Source: Caldanaerobius polysaccharolyticus DSM 13641
GTDB lineage: Bacteria > Bacillota > Thermoanaerobacteria > Thermoanaerobacterales > Caldanaerobiaceae
Direction of reading: 5' to 3'
Length of the DNA: 64,000 nt
Assembly (NCBI RefSeq): GCF_000427425.1
Contig: NZ_KE386495.1
Coordinates: forward strand, 102,633 to 166,632
Below the pieces are notes generated by a model. That model made no database searches, was not told where the DNA came from, and saw only the letters and a program-made list of their open reading frames with translations. The position numbers and the translations under genes are program-made. Positions 1 to 7,783 of this stretch are shown here, piece after piece; the first letter of the stretch is position 1, and every line of letters begins with the position of its first letter.

Positions 1-92
1 GATTCGCGCCTAGCTATATTAGGTTTTTGGGTATATCTCTATATATAGTTTTTATAAACACCTCTCTTAAAAAATTCCATATAAAGAGATAT

Positions 93-202
93 GCTAAAAA
101 AGCTAAAAAAGCTAGCAAAAACGCTGCAAACTATTGATTTTATTGGATTTTCGATTGCTAGCTTCGTGCTAGCTTAGCTAGCTTCGATGCTAGCAAAGCT
201 AG
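93..202. repeat. Short palindrome/iteron-like cluster beside primase gene
   Basis: The first 270 bases hold no gene. Two tandem GCTAAAAAA units (93-110) lead into five copies of the perfect 6-base palindrome GCTAGC at 111, 157, 168, 177 and 189, with a partial copy at 198. Two longer direct repeats, GCTAGCTTCGTGCTAGC (157-173) and GCTAGCTTCGATGCTAGC (177-194), can each fold into a 6-bp stem with a TTCG-type loop. The cluster lies just downstream of a primase-like gene on a plasmid-like module, so it could be a replication origin or an initiator-binding array. A double terminator is the alternative. Confidence 0.55.
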
Positions 203-270
203 GTGTGAGAACCAACAGAAAAGCCCAGCCAAGCATTATCGCTTAGCTGAGCTTAAACGAGAGAACGTTT

Positions 271-2721
271 TTAGCAGGTATAATAGGTAGTGTTCTGGTC
301 TCTTCGGTGAACTCGAATTCCAGTAACTTCTGCTACCAGCTCCTCCTGCTCCCGAATGTAACCAGCGAGTTCCTGCGGATTATGGAAGGGATAAGGTATG
401 GTGCTTGGGCCATTGGAGTTAGCGAGTACCCAATCAGTAATTTCTCTAAGCTGGAAGATAGGTTTCTTTTGTCCTGCTTCTACTTCCTGCCTTCTTCGTA
501 CTGCAAATTCTCTCAGCACCATCAATGCGTTATCGGCTTGGTATTGTGTTTCCCGTATCACCTGTGGCAGCTTATCAACCACTGATTCCATTGTGGAAAG
601 TAGCTGCCTGCTTTCATCAAGAGCTTCTGCCATAAGCAGCAACGCTCTCTCAAAGCCTTCAAGACGTATACTCTTACGTCGGTAGGCTTCAAATTTCGTG
701 TCCACAAGCTGGAAGAAACGTTGAGCGGCAACGAGCATATCGGAGAGCAAGGCTTCTCTTCCCGGCGTATCATAAAGAACCTTCCACTCCCAGTCATCTA
801 CTTTTTGTCCTTCCGGTATCTTTTTGAATCGAAAAACCAACGACCTCTCCATCAAATCTGAAGCGTGGATAGGTAAACGGGTAGCAGTAATAGCGAAAGT
901 GCAGTCTGTCTTAATTGTCACATCCGTGTTAGAGTAGAGCGGACGATATTGGATTTTCTTAAGCGTAACCGCCCTTGCGATTTCCTCTTCAAACTGTTCC
1001 CGGTAATTTCTCAGGCTACCTGGTCTGACGTTATCAAAAACGTAAATCCCACGAGCACTGGCAAGGAAAGTTCGCAACTCTTGAATATCCCTTGGAGTGA
1101 CTCCGACGCCTATCTCTCCAACAAGAACTCCTGTCCGAACATAGTAAAAACGAGATTTACCTGAACCAGCTTCACCAATAGCCATTTCAACTGGCAACTC
1201 CAATCCTCTCCAGTCCCGGAAAAGAGGGGAGAGGTAACAAAGGACTTCAAGCAGTGCTCTTTGTTCTTCGTCCGTAAAAATAGAATGATTGTCAAGATTG
1301 AGAGTGTTCACTACCTGACGCCATAACCGTTTTGGTCGTGATGGCAGGTTTTGGAAGTCTATCTTAACCGGCTTAACAATTCCTTTCTTAAACAGCACTC
1401 CGTCAACGCCATTATCCTCCAAAGTGATAGCATCTTTAGTTACCTTTGCAACTGCCGAATCGCTAAGCTGAACGTATAAGGTATCCGTTGATACTTTTGG
1501 TGGTTCGCTTACGTATGAGACCCTGCGAGTCCTCACACGAGGGCAGCCCTGTATGAAAGCTGTTGACAGACGATTTATGACTTCTCTATCAGCGGTTCCA
1601 ATACCGTATTTAGCTGTGATTAACTCCGCAAACTCTCCAACCCGGAAAGCATTCGCATTTTCAGTCCAGTCTACTTCGTAAAGAAGTTTATCTTTCCCGT
1701 CAAAATAGTAGAATTTTCTGTTATCCGCTTCATCACGATAACGTCGTCCTTCATAATCAAGGTCGGCTACTATTGCCGTAGCTGCCATTTCGTAATCGTC
1801 CCGGTTTAGACCTCGTTTTCTTAGGTGCCTTTGCAACCAGCTTCGCAGTTGCGGTTGTATCGGAAAACGAGCCTGTTTAGCCAATTCCCAAAAATCATCA
1901 GCGGTGTGAGTCAGCAAGAAGTCATCCAGTCCAATCTTTTCTCCTTCCTTTTCCGGATGAGGTAGAATTACCTGTTTTACATCAGCACCACGTTTGAACA
2001 ACCAGAAGGCGAAATCAAAGGCTGCTTGCTGAACTTGCTCTTTGACTGGAAAGCCACTTGCTGAATCGCTGTCAAAGACGATGTATACTGTCCGCTGTCT
2101 CCAGTCAAACTCAAGAAGTTCTGGAGCCACATTTTCTTCCAGCAACTGGATAGCATCAGCATCCTTTATCGTAAAAGTGATAAAGCCTCTTTTGCTTTCT
2201 TCAATTTCGTTAGGCTTAATTCTGTACTTACCGTGCTTGACATTATTAACACCGCCAAGAGCAATAGCGGGAATGCCTTCCTGTACTGCTTTAGCAGCCT
2301 TTTTTTCGCCCTCCACTATAACAAGCGGTTTAGATGTATCTTTGGCTATCTTCCATATTTCCGGTAGTACATAAACGTGAACTCCAGTATCCTTTGGTTG
2401 AGCGTATTTAATCTGTTTTCCTTCTGAATTGACCGTCGGTTGATGGTAGCGAATACGGAAGAAGGGTATTTCTTCTTTCTCACCAGTAACAAGCCGGTCA
2501 TAAATGGCACTTCCATCTTTGTTGAGGTAAGGAATAACGTAACCTGTGCTTTGCGGGAATGGAGTCAAGTTCCTTTCAACGTCTGTGGCATCCCTAACGT
2601 TCATCTTCTTAATGGTTTCTTCATTTAGTCCGCTTCGTTTCAGGTCTTCCATTGATAGTGGTGAAAGTAGCTGCAGCAAGTTATCCTGAACGTTACATTC
2701 CAACGCCCTCGCTGTGTTCAT
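271..2721 (-). CDS. DUF3854 Toprim primase / AAA+ ATPase-like replication protein
   Basis: An 816-residue plasmid/ICE-type protein. The N-terminal half resembles DUF3854: a Toprim core with the acidic residue in VIVEGEKKA (E137) and the DxD pair in IVFDSDSA (D217, D219), as in DnaG-type primases. The C-terminal half has a P-loop GEAGSGKS (about 516-523) followed by a hydrophobic FDN Walker B-like strand, suggesting an NTP-driven helicase or loader. The layout suggests primer synthesis and unwinding during replication of a mobile element. It is the last gene of a minus-strand cluster, and its start overlaps the upstream DUF5659 gene by 29 bases. The domain calls are from recognisable motifs; the replication role is inferred. 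Confidence 0.75.
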   Translation of the reverse strand: MNTARALECNVQDNLLQLLSPLSMEDLKRSGLNEETIKKMNVRDATDVERNLTPFPQSTGYVIPYLNKDGSAIYDRLVTGEKEEIPFFRIRYHQPTVNSEGKQIKYAQPKDTGVHVYVLPEIWKIAKDTSKPLVIVEGEKKAAKAVQEGIPAIALGGVNNVKHGKYRIKPNEIEESKRGFITFTIKDADAIQLLEENVAPELLEFDWRQRTVYIVFDSDSASGFPVKEQVQQAAFDFAFWLFKRGADVKQVILPHPEKEGEKIGLDDFLLTHTADDFWELAKQARFPIQPQLRSWLQRHLRKRGLNRDDYEMAATAIVADLDYEGRRYRDEADNRKFYYFDGKDKLLYEVDWTENANAFRVGEFAELITAKYGIGTADREVINRLSTAFIQGCPRVRTRRVSYVSEPPKVSTDTLYVQLSDSAVAKVTKDAITLEDNGVDGVLFKKGIVKPVKIDFQNLPSRPKRLWRQVVNTLNLDNHSIFTDEEQRALLEVLCYLSPLFRDWRGLELPVEMAIGEAGSGKSRFYYVRTGVLVGEIGVGVTPRDIQELRTFLASARGIYVFDNVRPGSLRNYREQFEEEIARAVTLKKIQYRPLYSNTDVTIKTDCTFAITATRLPIHASDLMERSLVFRFKKIPEGQKVDDWEWKVLYDTPGREALLSDMLVAAQRFFQLVDTKFEAYRRKSIRLEGFERALLLMAEALDESRQLLSTMESVVDKLPQVIRETQYQADNALMVLREFAVRRRQEVEAGQKKPIFQLREITDWVLANSNGPSTIPYPFHNPQELAGYIREQEELVAEVTGIRVHRRDQNTTYYTC

Positions 2722-3001
2722 TTTGACCAGCCTCCTTCTTCAATGTCTCTCGTTTAATGTAGTTAATGCGGTCTCCTAACTCTCGCATCGCTCTCACGTA
2801 TTCAAATAGGTTGACGGTCAGGTTTTTATCACCCTCAAACTTCGTCCGCAAGTCCCGAAGGGTGGAGAAGTCAGCATCTGGGTAAAGGAATATCGCCCTT
2901 CTTGCCTTAAAGTATGGAATTTTGATTTCTGGTTCATAACCGTTTAACATTAAGTAAGCAGCGAAGTGCAAGTCCTTTGTATAGAAGGGCTCTCGTTGCA
3001 T
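2693..3001 (-). CDS. DUF5659-family small protein
   Basis: A 102-residue protein. Its N-terminus, from FYTKDLHFAAYL onward, resembles the DUF5659 family found on Firmicute mobile elements; the family function is unknown to me. The C-terminal part is basic and probably helical. It follows a good ribosome site (TAAGGAGG) and overlaps the primase gene start, so the two are probably translationally coupled. A frameshifted relative with a C-terminal winged-helix extension lies at 12451-12843; the shared stretch includes GDKNLTVNLF. That relative suggests the family can carry a DNA-binding tail, which this copy lacks. Confidence 0.65.
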   Translation of the reverse strand: MQREPFYTKDLHFAAYLMLNGYEPEIKIPYFKARRAIFLYPDADFSTLRDLRTKFEGDKNLTVNLFEYVRAMRELGDRINYIKRETLKKEAGQNEHSEGVGM

Positions 3002-3120
3002 AGTTATCGAACCTCCTTAAATTAAGTTGGTTTTTCTTTTCACGTATAAAAATAGTTGATGAAAAAAGTTCCTAGGTGCATAGAGGCTTATAAACGTTAA
3101 TCCAACGATATTTTCATGTG

Positions 3121-3207
3121 CTAAAATACGATTTTGTTTCTTTTCAAATAAAGATAGCCGATTCCGATTACAGATAGAGTTATCAGTGACCATATCAGCC
3201 AGAACAT
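3121..3207 (-). CDS. Tiny single-pass membrane protein (28 aa)
   Basis: Reading the minus strand from 3207 gives a 28-residue ORF. It starts MFWLIWSLITLSVIGIG and ends with a basic tail (YLKRNK), which is a single transmembrane helix with a positive C-terminus. The ATG overlaps the stop region of the upstream NUMOD3-like gene, so translation is probably coupled. The best support is a second copy at 12939-13049 that keeps the pattern FWxxWSLxTLSV and YxYLKxNK although the DNA has diverged. Function is unknown. Very short membrane proteins on mobile elements can be toxins, holin-like, or conjugation/entry-exclusion factors, but nothing here decides between them. Confidence 0.6.
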   Translation of the reverse strand: MFWLIWSLITLSVIGIGYLYLKRNKIVF

Positions 3208-3671
3208 TCTTTATCACCATCCCTAGGTGGTCTGCCAATACGTTTTGAGCTTTTTCGCATTCCTTCAGAAATGCGTTTCCTGCGTTCTTGGTTAGCTTCT
3301 GGGTCACGGAGGTAGTTCAGATACTTTTCTCTAATCTCCGGATTTTCCCAAGCTCGCTTTACGCCCTCGATTTGTCGTGATTTTATATCCGGGTCGTTCA
3401 ACGCTGCTTTTACCCCGCGACTTACTTTTTTCCGGAATTCTTCCGACTGACAAGCGCGACGAATTTTTGAGTTAGGGTCTTGCCATTGCGCTTTCAAAAA
3501 ATGGCGTTTTTTCTCTCTATATTCATCGGACTGCAATTTTTGACGTAATTTTGAGTTAGGGTCTTGCCAGAGGCTCCTTACTACTTGACTTGTCTTTTTT
3601 CGCCACTCTTCATAGGCTGGAGAATTACGCCATACTTCATATTCAGGTGTTCCTCTTTTAGGTAGAGGCAT
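3195..3671 (-). CDS. NUMOD3-like repeat protein, possible homing-endonuclease relative
   Basis: A 158-residue highly basic protein built from about five degenerate 20-25 residue repeats of the form S-D/E-E-x-R-x-K-x-x-x-x-x-K-x-x-W-x-D-P. This resembles the NUMOD3 DNA-binding repeats of GIY-YIG and HNH homing endonucleases. No nuclease domain is visible. The C-terminus ends in a basic GRPP segment like an AT-hook. The second copy of this module (12.9-13.2 kb) has no such gene: there the 80-aa gene runs directly into the tiny membrane ORF. This gene is therefore probably an insertion. It has a clear AGGAGGTGAGATA ribosome site. Confidence 0.55.
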   Translation of the reverse strand: MPLPKRGTPEYEVWRNSPAYEEWRKKTSQVVRSLWQDPNSKLRQKLQSDEYREKKRHFLKAQWQDPNSKIRRACQSEEFRKKVSRGVKAALNDPDIKSRQIEGVKRAWENPEIREKYLNYLRDPEANQERRKRISEGMRKSSKRIGRPPRDGDKECSG

Positions 3672-3767
3672 TATCTCACCTCCTTAGCTTCTTTTAATGG
3701 ATAAAATTTTAGGTTATACCAACGGAACTTTATAGAGAGCAACTTTTTTTCTTCGGAGGAGAAAGTC

Positions 3768-4010
3768 TTATCCAGCATATTCCAGTTGCTTTTTTATATG
3801 TTGAGGTACTAACTCGTAATGGTAAGTTGCTTCGCAGCATTGCATTCCCAATGGACAGTGACGTAAAGCTTGCCATTCGTTATCTCCAAAGGCGCAGAGA
3901 AAGTCATACCCGAAATTTCCAAAACAGGTTTGAGACAACTTCTCAGCCAGTTCATCTTTCATAAGGTCATTCCACTTAATCCAGTAGAAAATGGGTAGCA
4001 TCATATTCAT
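3768..4010 (-). CDS. Cysteine-rich hypothetical protein (80 aa)
   Basis: An unrecognised 80-residue protein. Four of its six cysteines lie in the C-terminal half, in FLCAFGDNEW and HCPLGMQCCEATYHYELVP, which could bind metal. Homologous codons with the same residues (FGDNEWQAL, CPLGMQC, EATYHYELVP) occur at 13039-13175 in a 5'-truncated second copy, showing that the reading frame is real. The ribosome site is GAAAGGAGATGAAT before ATG. In the second copy the stop overlaps the start of the tiny membrane ORF, so the two were originally coupled. Confidence 0.6.
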   Translation of the reverse strand: MNMMLPIFYWIKWNDLMKDELAEKLSQTCFGNFGYDFLCAFGDNEWQALRHCPLGMQCCEATYHYELVPQHIKKQLEYAG

Positions 4011-4020
4011 CTCCTTTCGG

Positions 4021-5346
4021 TTACTCGTTAAAGATTTTTTGGTTAATCAGCCTGTTGAGTTCGTGAGAAGGTGGTAATGCTCTAAAAACACCGCTCCAGA
4101 AACCGCTATCGTCACGCTTTTCAATATCCGGTTGAAGGTTGTTAGGATACTGCCAGCGTGCCACGTTGGACAAAATTTTCAAGTCTCCGGAGAGGTAACT
4201 TCTTTCGGACTTCTCCTTTTCTACGGAAGCCTGAACTCTCTTAACGAAGGTGTACCAATTGCTGGCAAGCTCTTGGCCTCTCTTGAAGAACTCTTCCATC
4301 TCCATCTGCGTGTATGTGGCACTGTCACGTTTTCGGGTGGGCGTAGAAACCTTATCGACTGTGGCATCATCCAAAGTATCTACGGTCATCAGCATGGAGA
4401 GAATATCGGTTAGCTGTTTAGCAATCCTTTCCTTTGCGGTGGAGGTGAGTTGGTCACGATAGCTGAGAGCGTTTGGTAATTCCTTCAACCATTGGCTTAA
4501 CCGTCCTTGCAAATCTTTTGCTTGCAGCGTTACTGCGCGATACATACTTGACGGGTAGGGTTCGTAATGTTCCTTATTGTCCTTAGACAGTCTTGCAAAA
4601 TCATCAGGAGTAAACGGTGGACGTTTTATCCCGTAGGTATCTTCGAGGAAACGGCCGATGCGCTCCAAATCGTAGCTTCCTTCTTCAACCTCTCGCTGCA
4701 AAGCGGTAGCTCGCCTGAAATTTTTCTGGACAACATCCTTCTTAACAGAATCTAAGAGTCCCTGAAGGATTTCATCGTCTGAAAGGGCAAAGGATGTCCC
4801 TTTAACAACAGATTTCGCTACTTCGTAGTTACGGAGAACTACTTCCACGTAGCTTTCCAGAGAGTTTTTGCTGCCTCTCAATGCCTGCCATTGTTTTGCA
4901 ACCTTGTCAACTTTCTTGCGGAATATCTCATCGGTTTCGTAACGCTTTCTTATCTCATTTCGCATATTTGACCCCTCCTTTTGAGATTTTGAAACAGTAA
5001 CCGTGCTTGCGGTTTTAGTGATAAAATGTTGAGAGAGAAGGCGCATCAAATTGTCAATGCGTTCCACTGTTTGAGCTTCTTCTAAACTGCTTTTAACGTA
5101 TTGAACGAAGGCATCTTCCTGCGGGAATTGGTTCAGTTGTTCCCGTGCTAGTTTTCGAGCGATTTCTACCTCATTGGTGGTATTTTTCTTGATTGTGCGT
5201 TTCGCAAGCGGGTCAATAAACGACTTGCCAATCTGCTCTCCGTGTGGAGCGAAAAAGGCAGTCTCGCCTGTTACTGGATTAAATCGCTTAATTGCTGGGC
5301 CGAATTCGGTATTGACTTTTTCTTCGACCCAATCAACGAACGACAT
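4021..5346 (-). CDS. Large hypothetical mobile-element protein (441 aa)
   Basis: I do not recognise this family. It is a soluble, charged, mostly helical 441-residue protein with no signal peptide or membrane segment. The upstream sequence has an AAGGGAGGTG ribosome site. A second very strong ribosome site (AAAAGGAGGGGTCAAAT) lies inside the gene just before an in-frame ATG at 4965 (codon 128). A shorter 314-residue product starting MRNEIRKRYETDE is therefore plausible. It is the first large gene of the module and ends 10 bases before the 80-aa gene. A plasmid structural or partition-associated role is possible but unsupported. Confidence 0.55.
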   Translation of the reverse strand: MSFVDWVEEKVNTEFGPAIKRFNPVTGETAFFAPHGEQIGKSFIDPLAKRTIKKNTTNEVEIARKLAREQLNQFPQEDAFVQYVKSSLEEAQTVERIDNLMRLLSQHFITKTASTVTVSKSQKEGSNMRNEIRKRYETDEIFRKKVDKVAKQWQALRGSKNSLESYVEVVLRNYEVAKSVVKGTSFALSDDEILQGLLDSVKKDVVQKNFRRATALQREVEEGSYDLERIGRFLEDTYGIKRPPFTPDDFARLSKDNKEHYEPYPSSMYRAVTLQAKDLQGRLSQWLKELPNALSYRDQLTSTAKERIAKQLTDILSMLMTVDTLDDATVDKVSTPTRKRDSATYTQMEMEEFFKRGQELASNWYTFVKRVQASVEKEKSERSYLSGDLKILSNVARWQYPNNLQPDIEKRDDSGFWSGVFRALPPSHELNRLINQKIFNE

Positions 5347-5427
5347 CTTGAAAACACCTCCCTTGCAATGAATGATTAGGCTGCTTTAATGGTAATCAGG
5401 AAACCGATACTTGAGGGAAATTCAAGA

Positions 5428-5514
5428 TTAGTTCGTTGAAACCTGCTGGGCAGTTGCTGCCGGTTCCGTTGAAACTGTCGTTTTGAGTATACCTATGAGG
5501 GATTGAAACTCCAT
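5428..5514 (-). CDS. Possible small ORF (28 aa) antisense to the CRISPR-like repeat
   Basis: An ORF of 28 codons begins MEFQSLIGILKTT and ends AQQVSTN. It is preceded by an excellent ribosome site (AGGAGGTGTAAT) five bases from the ATG. Its first 12 codons are the reverse complement of the solitary CRISPR-like repeat at 5480-5509. It could be a real leader or small peptide gene. Alternatively it may simply be the ribosome site of a decayed gene running across the repeat. There is no paralogue in the window to test it. Confidence 0.3.
   Translation of the reverse strand: MEFQSLIGILKTTVSTEPAATAQQVSTN
5480..5509 (+). repeat. Solitary 30-bp CRISPR-type repeat (type I-B class)
   Basis: A 30-base sequence starts GTTTTGAG and ends TACCTATGAGGGATTGAAAC. 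The last 20 bases match, with one or no difference, the repeat class I recall for type I-B loci of Clostridium thermocellum and Thermoanaerobacter (core TACCTATGAGG plus ATTGAAAC). ATTGAAAC is the 8-base crRNA 5' tag typical of Cas6-processed repeats. No second full repeat lies within several hundred bases, so this is an orphan repeat, not an array. It lies in the mobile-element module, 14 kb from the cas genes of the window. Confidence 0.6.
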
Positions 5515-5572
5515 ATTACACCTCCTATTCCCATGCCGATTGGTTCGCTCTTGACGCTTGCTGTTACAGTAA

Positions 5573-5800
5573 TTACCTCTCTTTGTTATGTATGAGTTGC
5601 TTCAGTCGGTTCAGGAGAATGCCTACGTCGTCCCTGGAGTGGAGAAGCTGGCTGTGAATGCAGGAAAGGTCATAAACAAAAGAAGCTGGAGCTTCTTTCA
5701 CAGCCACCACAGAGCAGGTTGTCTTTGTAGGTAGCGTTTGTTGATGCTCCAGATATAGGATGATGTCTCGTACTCTTTTGAATACTTCTCGTTTGGTCAT
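5573..5800 (-). CDS. Hypothetical protein (75 aa)
   Basis: A small 75-residue protein beginning MTKREVFKRVRDIILYLEHQQ and ending in a helical, basic C-terminus. It is not recognised. The ribosome site TAAAGGAAGGAGATGG precedes the ATG at good distance, which supports expression. It lies upstream of the 441-aa gene on the same strand and probably belongs to the same mobile-element transcription unit. Confidence 0.45.
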   Translation of the reverse strand: MTKREVFKRVRDIILYLEHQQTLPTKTTCSVVAVKEAPASFVYDLSCIHSQLLHSRDDVGILLNRLKQLIHNKER

Positions 5801-5870
5801 AGAACCATCTCCTTCCTTTATAGGAAAATCTAACGTCTTATGTGTCGTAAATTATTGATACAAAAATAAG

Positions 5871-5886
5871 AGGCTCCGATGAGCCT
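5871..5886. terminator. Hairpin terminator
   Basis: A perfect stem AGGCTC-CGAT-GAGCCT is followed by TTTTT on the plus strand and faces TCTTATTTTT on the minus strand. It separates the 82-aa ORF (5930-6178) from the 75-aa gene and could end minus-strand transcription. Confidence 0.6.
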
Positions 5887-5929
5887 TTTTTAACTGACAG
5901 GACTTTTTCGCATGAAAAGTTTTGCTGGC

Positions 5930-6178
5930 CTAGTCAGCGATAATCGTACTTACTCGTTCCAACGCAGCGTTGACAACGGCTCTCCACAAACTAAGCCGAC
6001 TAGCTACATCATTGTAAAGTTCCAAGTTTGGTGGTTCTCCCAGCGTCCCCAATCCAGCGTTTATGAGTTCCAACTGAGCCTTTAGATAATGAAGATAACG
6101 GTAAGTGTCACCCAAGCGTTCTTCGCTGTCATTGCCCTTTTGGGTGGCAAACGCCAGCGTTATGGCTTCCTCATCCAA
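5930..6178 (-). CDS. Hypothetical protein (82 aa), start uncertain
   Basis: A minus-strand ORF with a helical sequence (RLGDTYRYLHYLKAQLELINAGLG) that reads like a real small mobile-element protein. The start used is TTG without a convincing ribosome site. The frame stays open about 40 codons further upstream without an ATG, so the 5' end may be lost or the gene may be a fragment. It is followed by the hairpin at 5871. Function is unknown. Confidence 0.35.
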   Translation of the reverse strand: MDEEAITLAFATQKGNDSEERLGDTYRYLHYLKAQLELINAGLGTLGEPPNLELYNDVASRLSLWRAVVNAALERVSTIIAD

Positions 6179-6229
6179 TTGAAACTCAAACTCATCAATC
6201 TCATTTAAGGAGGACGGAAAACATCATGG

Positions 6230-6760
6230 CTTCCTCTATTGGCCGTTCCGCCTCTCATGTTTTTTCGGTGGCCATAATCTCACCTCCATTTAAGTTACTA
6301 AATGTCGTCAGTTGCCACTCCCGTCAAACCAGCCACCCTGCAACTCTCCTGTAAAGCGCAGCGTGCACAGGTGCTGAATTTGCTGCTGTATTTCGAGCTG
6401 AGTTACAACGGGTATTTTTTCTGAACCGGCTCCAACAATTTTCCTTTGAAACCTTTCCAATAATAGAGTAACGAGCTGGTTTCAAAAGCTGACCTCTTCA
6501 GCGGTATCACCCCGGGTAGCTTTGTCACCCATGCCGAAATTTAAAGTTCTTCAGGTCGGTAAGGATAATGCGGAAAACACCTTCATTGTGGAAGGATACA
6601 ACTGAATCAATTGTATCGATTTCGTGCTGGAAGGTTGCCGCTCTACTCTGTCCTTGTAAGTCCAGTCTTCGGGATGGATAGGGTTTTCTAGCACCCTGTT
6701 CACTATGCTGCGCTATCTTTCCAAAGAGGTTTCTGTAATCTCAGTGGCCATCTGGCATCA
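6230..6760 (-). pseudogene. Decayed mobile-element coding remnants
   Basis: The roughly 780 bases between the 82-aa ORF and the aldo/keto reductase promoter contain no intact gene. On the minus strand, short coding-like stretches interrupted by stops and frame changes are visible. One begins MATEITETSLER then amber at about 6740. Another reads DSVVSFHNEGVFRIILTDLK at about 6540-6620. I read this as the rotted 5' edge of the plasmid-like module. Confidence 0.35.
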
Positions 6761-6894
6761 CCTCATTTCCAATTCCAATGGTACCAAGCGAGCGTGGAAA
6801 AGTAGTTTTGGGGAATTCTCACCATTGGCGGCAGAAAAAAGCAAGCTAGAAGTAGGCCCCAGGATAGCTGCTAAGATTTATACTACAAAAGGTA

Positions 6895-6925
6895 TTGACT
6901 TGGAGTTAACTCCAGCAAGTATACT
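6895..6925 (+). promoter_or_regulatory. MerR-type promoter/operator (AdhR-like) 1
   Basis: TTGACT (6895-6900) and TATACT (6920-6925) are separated by an over-long 19-bp spacer containing the perfect palindrome TGGAGTTAACTCCA (6901-6914). A long spacer with a palindrome between -35 and -10 is the hallmark of MerR-family activated promoters. It drives the broken aldo/keto reductase at 6959 and possibly the operon beyond. Nearly the same element recurs at 13270, and a variant at 11822 in front of the merR-type gene. Confidence 0.85.
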
Positions 6926-6958
6926 CTAATTGTAGGTAAAAACATAGGGGGGTTATCT

Positions 6959-7753
<795 letters not shown>

Positions 7754-7783
7754 TGCTAATGTGGATAATGGGGGGAAAAGATA

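Noticed and set aside
3017..3307. 96-residue minus-strand ORF overlapping the NUMOD3-like gene
   Set aside because: It is out of frame with both the repeat protein and the conserved tiny membrane ORF. The second module copy does not preserve this frame.
5431..5509. TTGAAAC words ending at 5442, 5475 and 5509, spaced 33-34 bases, as a CRISPR mini-array
   Set aside because: Only the last belongs to a full 30-base repeat. The first two share just 7-8 bases and lie in codons (GTTTCAACG) of the antisense small ORF, so the spacing is probably chance.
6178..6200. AATTGAAAC near 6178 as a second CRISPR repeat
   Set aside because: Only the last 8-9 bases match; the TACCTATGAGG core is absent.
6851..6880. 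Similarity to 12320-12349 (both begin AGTAGGCCC) as terminal repeats of a mobile island
   Set aside because: Only about 21 of 30 bases match, with no sharp edges, so it is not convincing as an insertion boundary.
6705..6929. 74-residue plus-strand ORF before the broken AKR
   Set aside because: Its end runs through the MerR-type promoter and the sequence looks like decayed minus-strand coding DNA.
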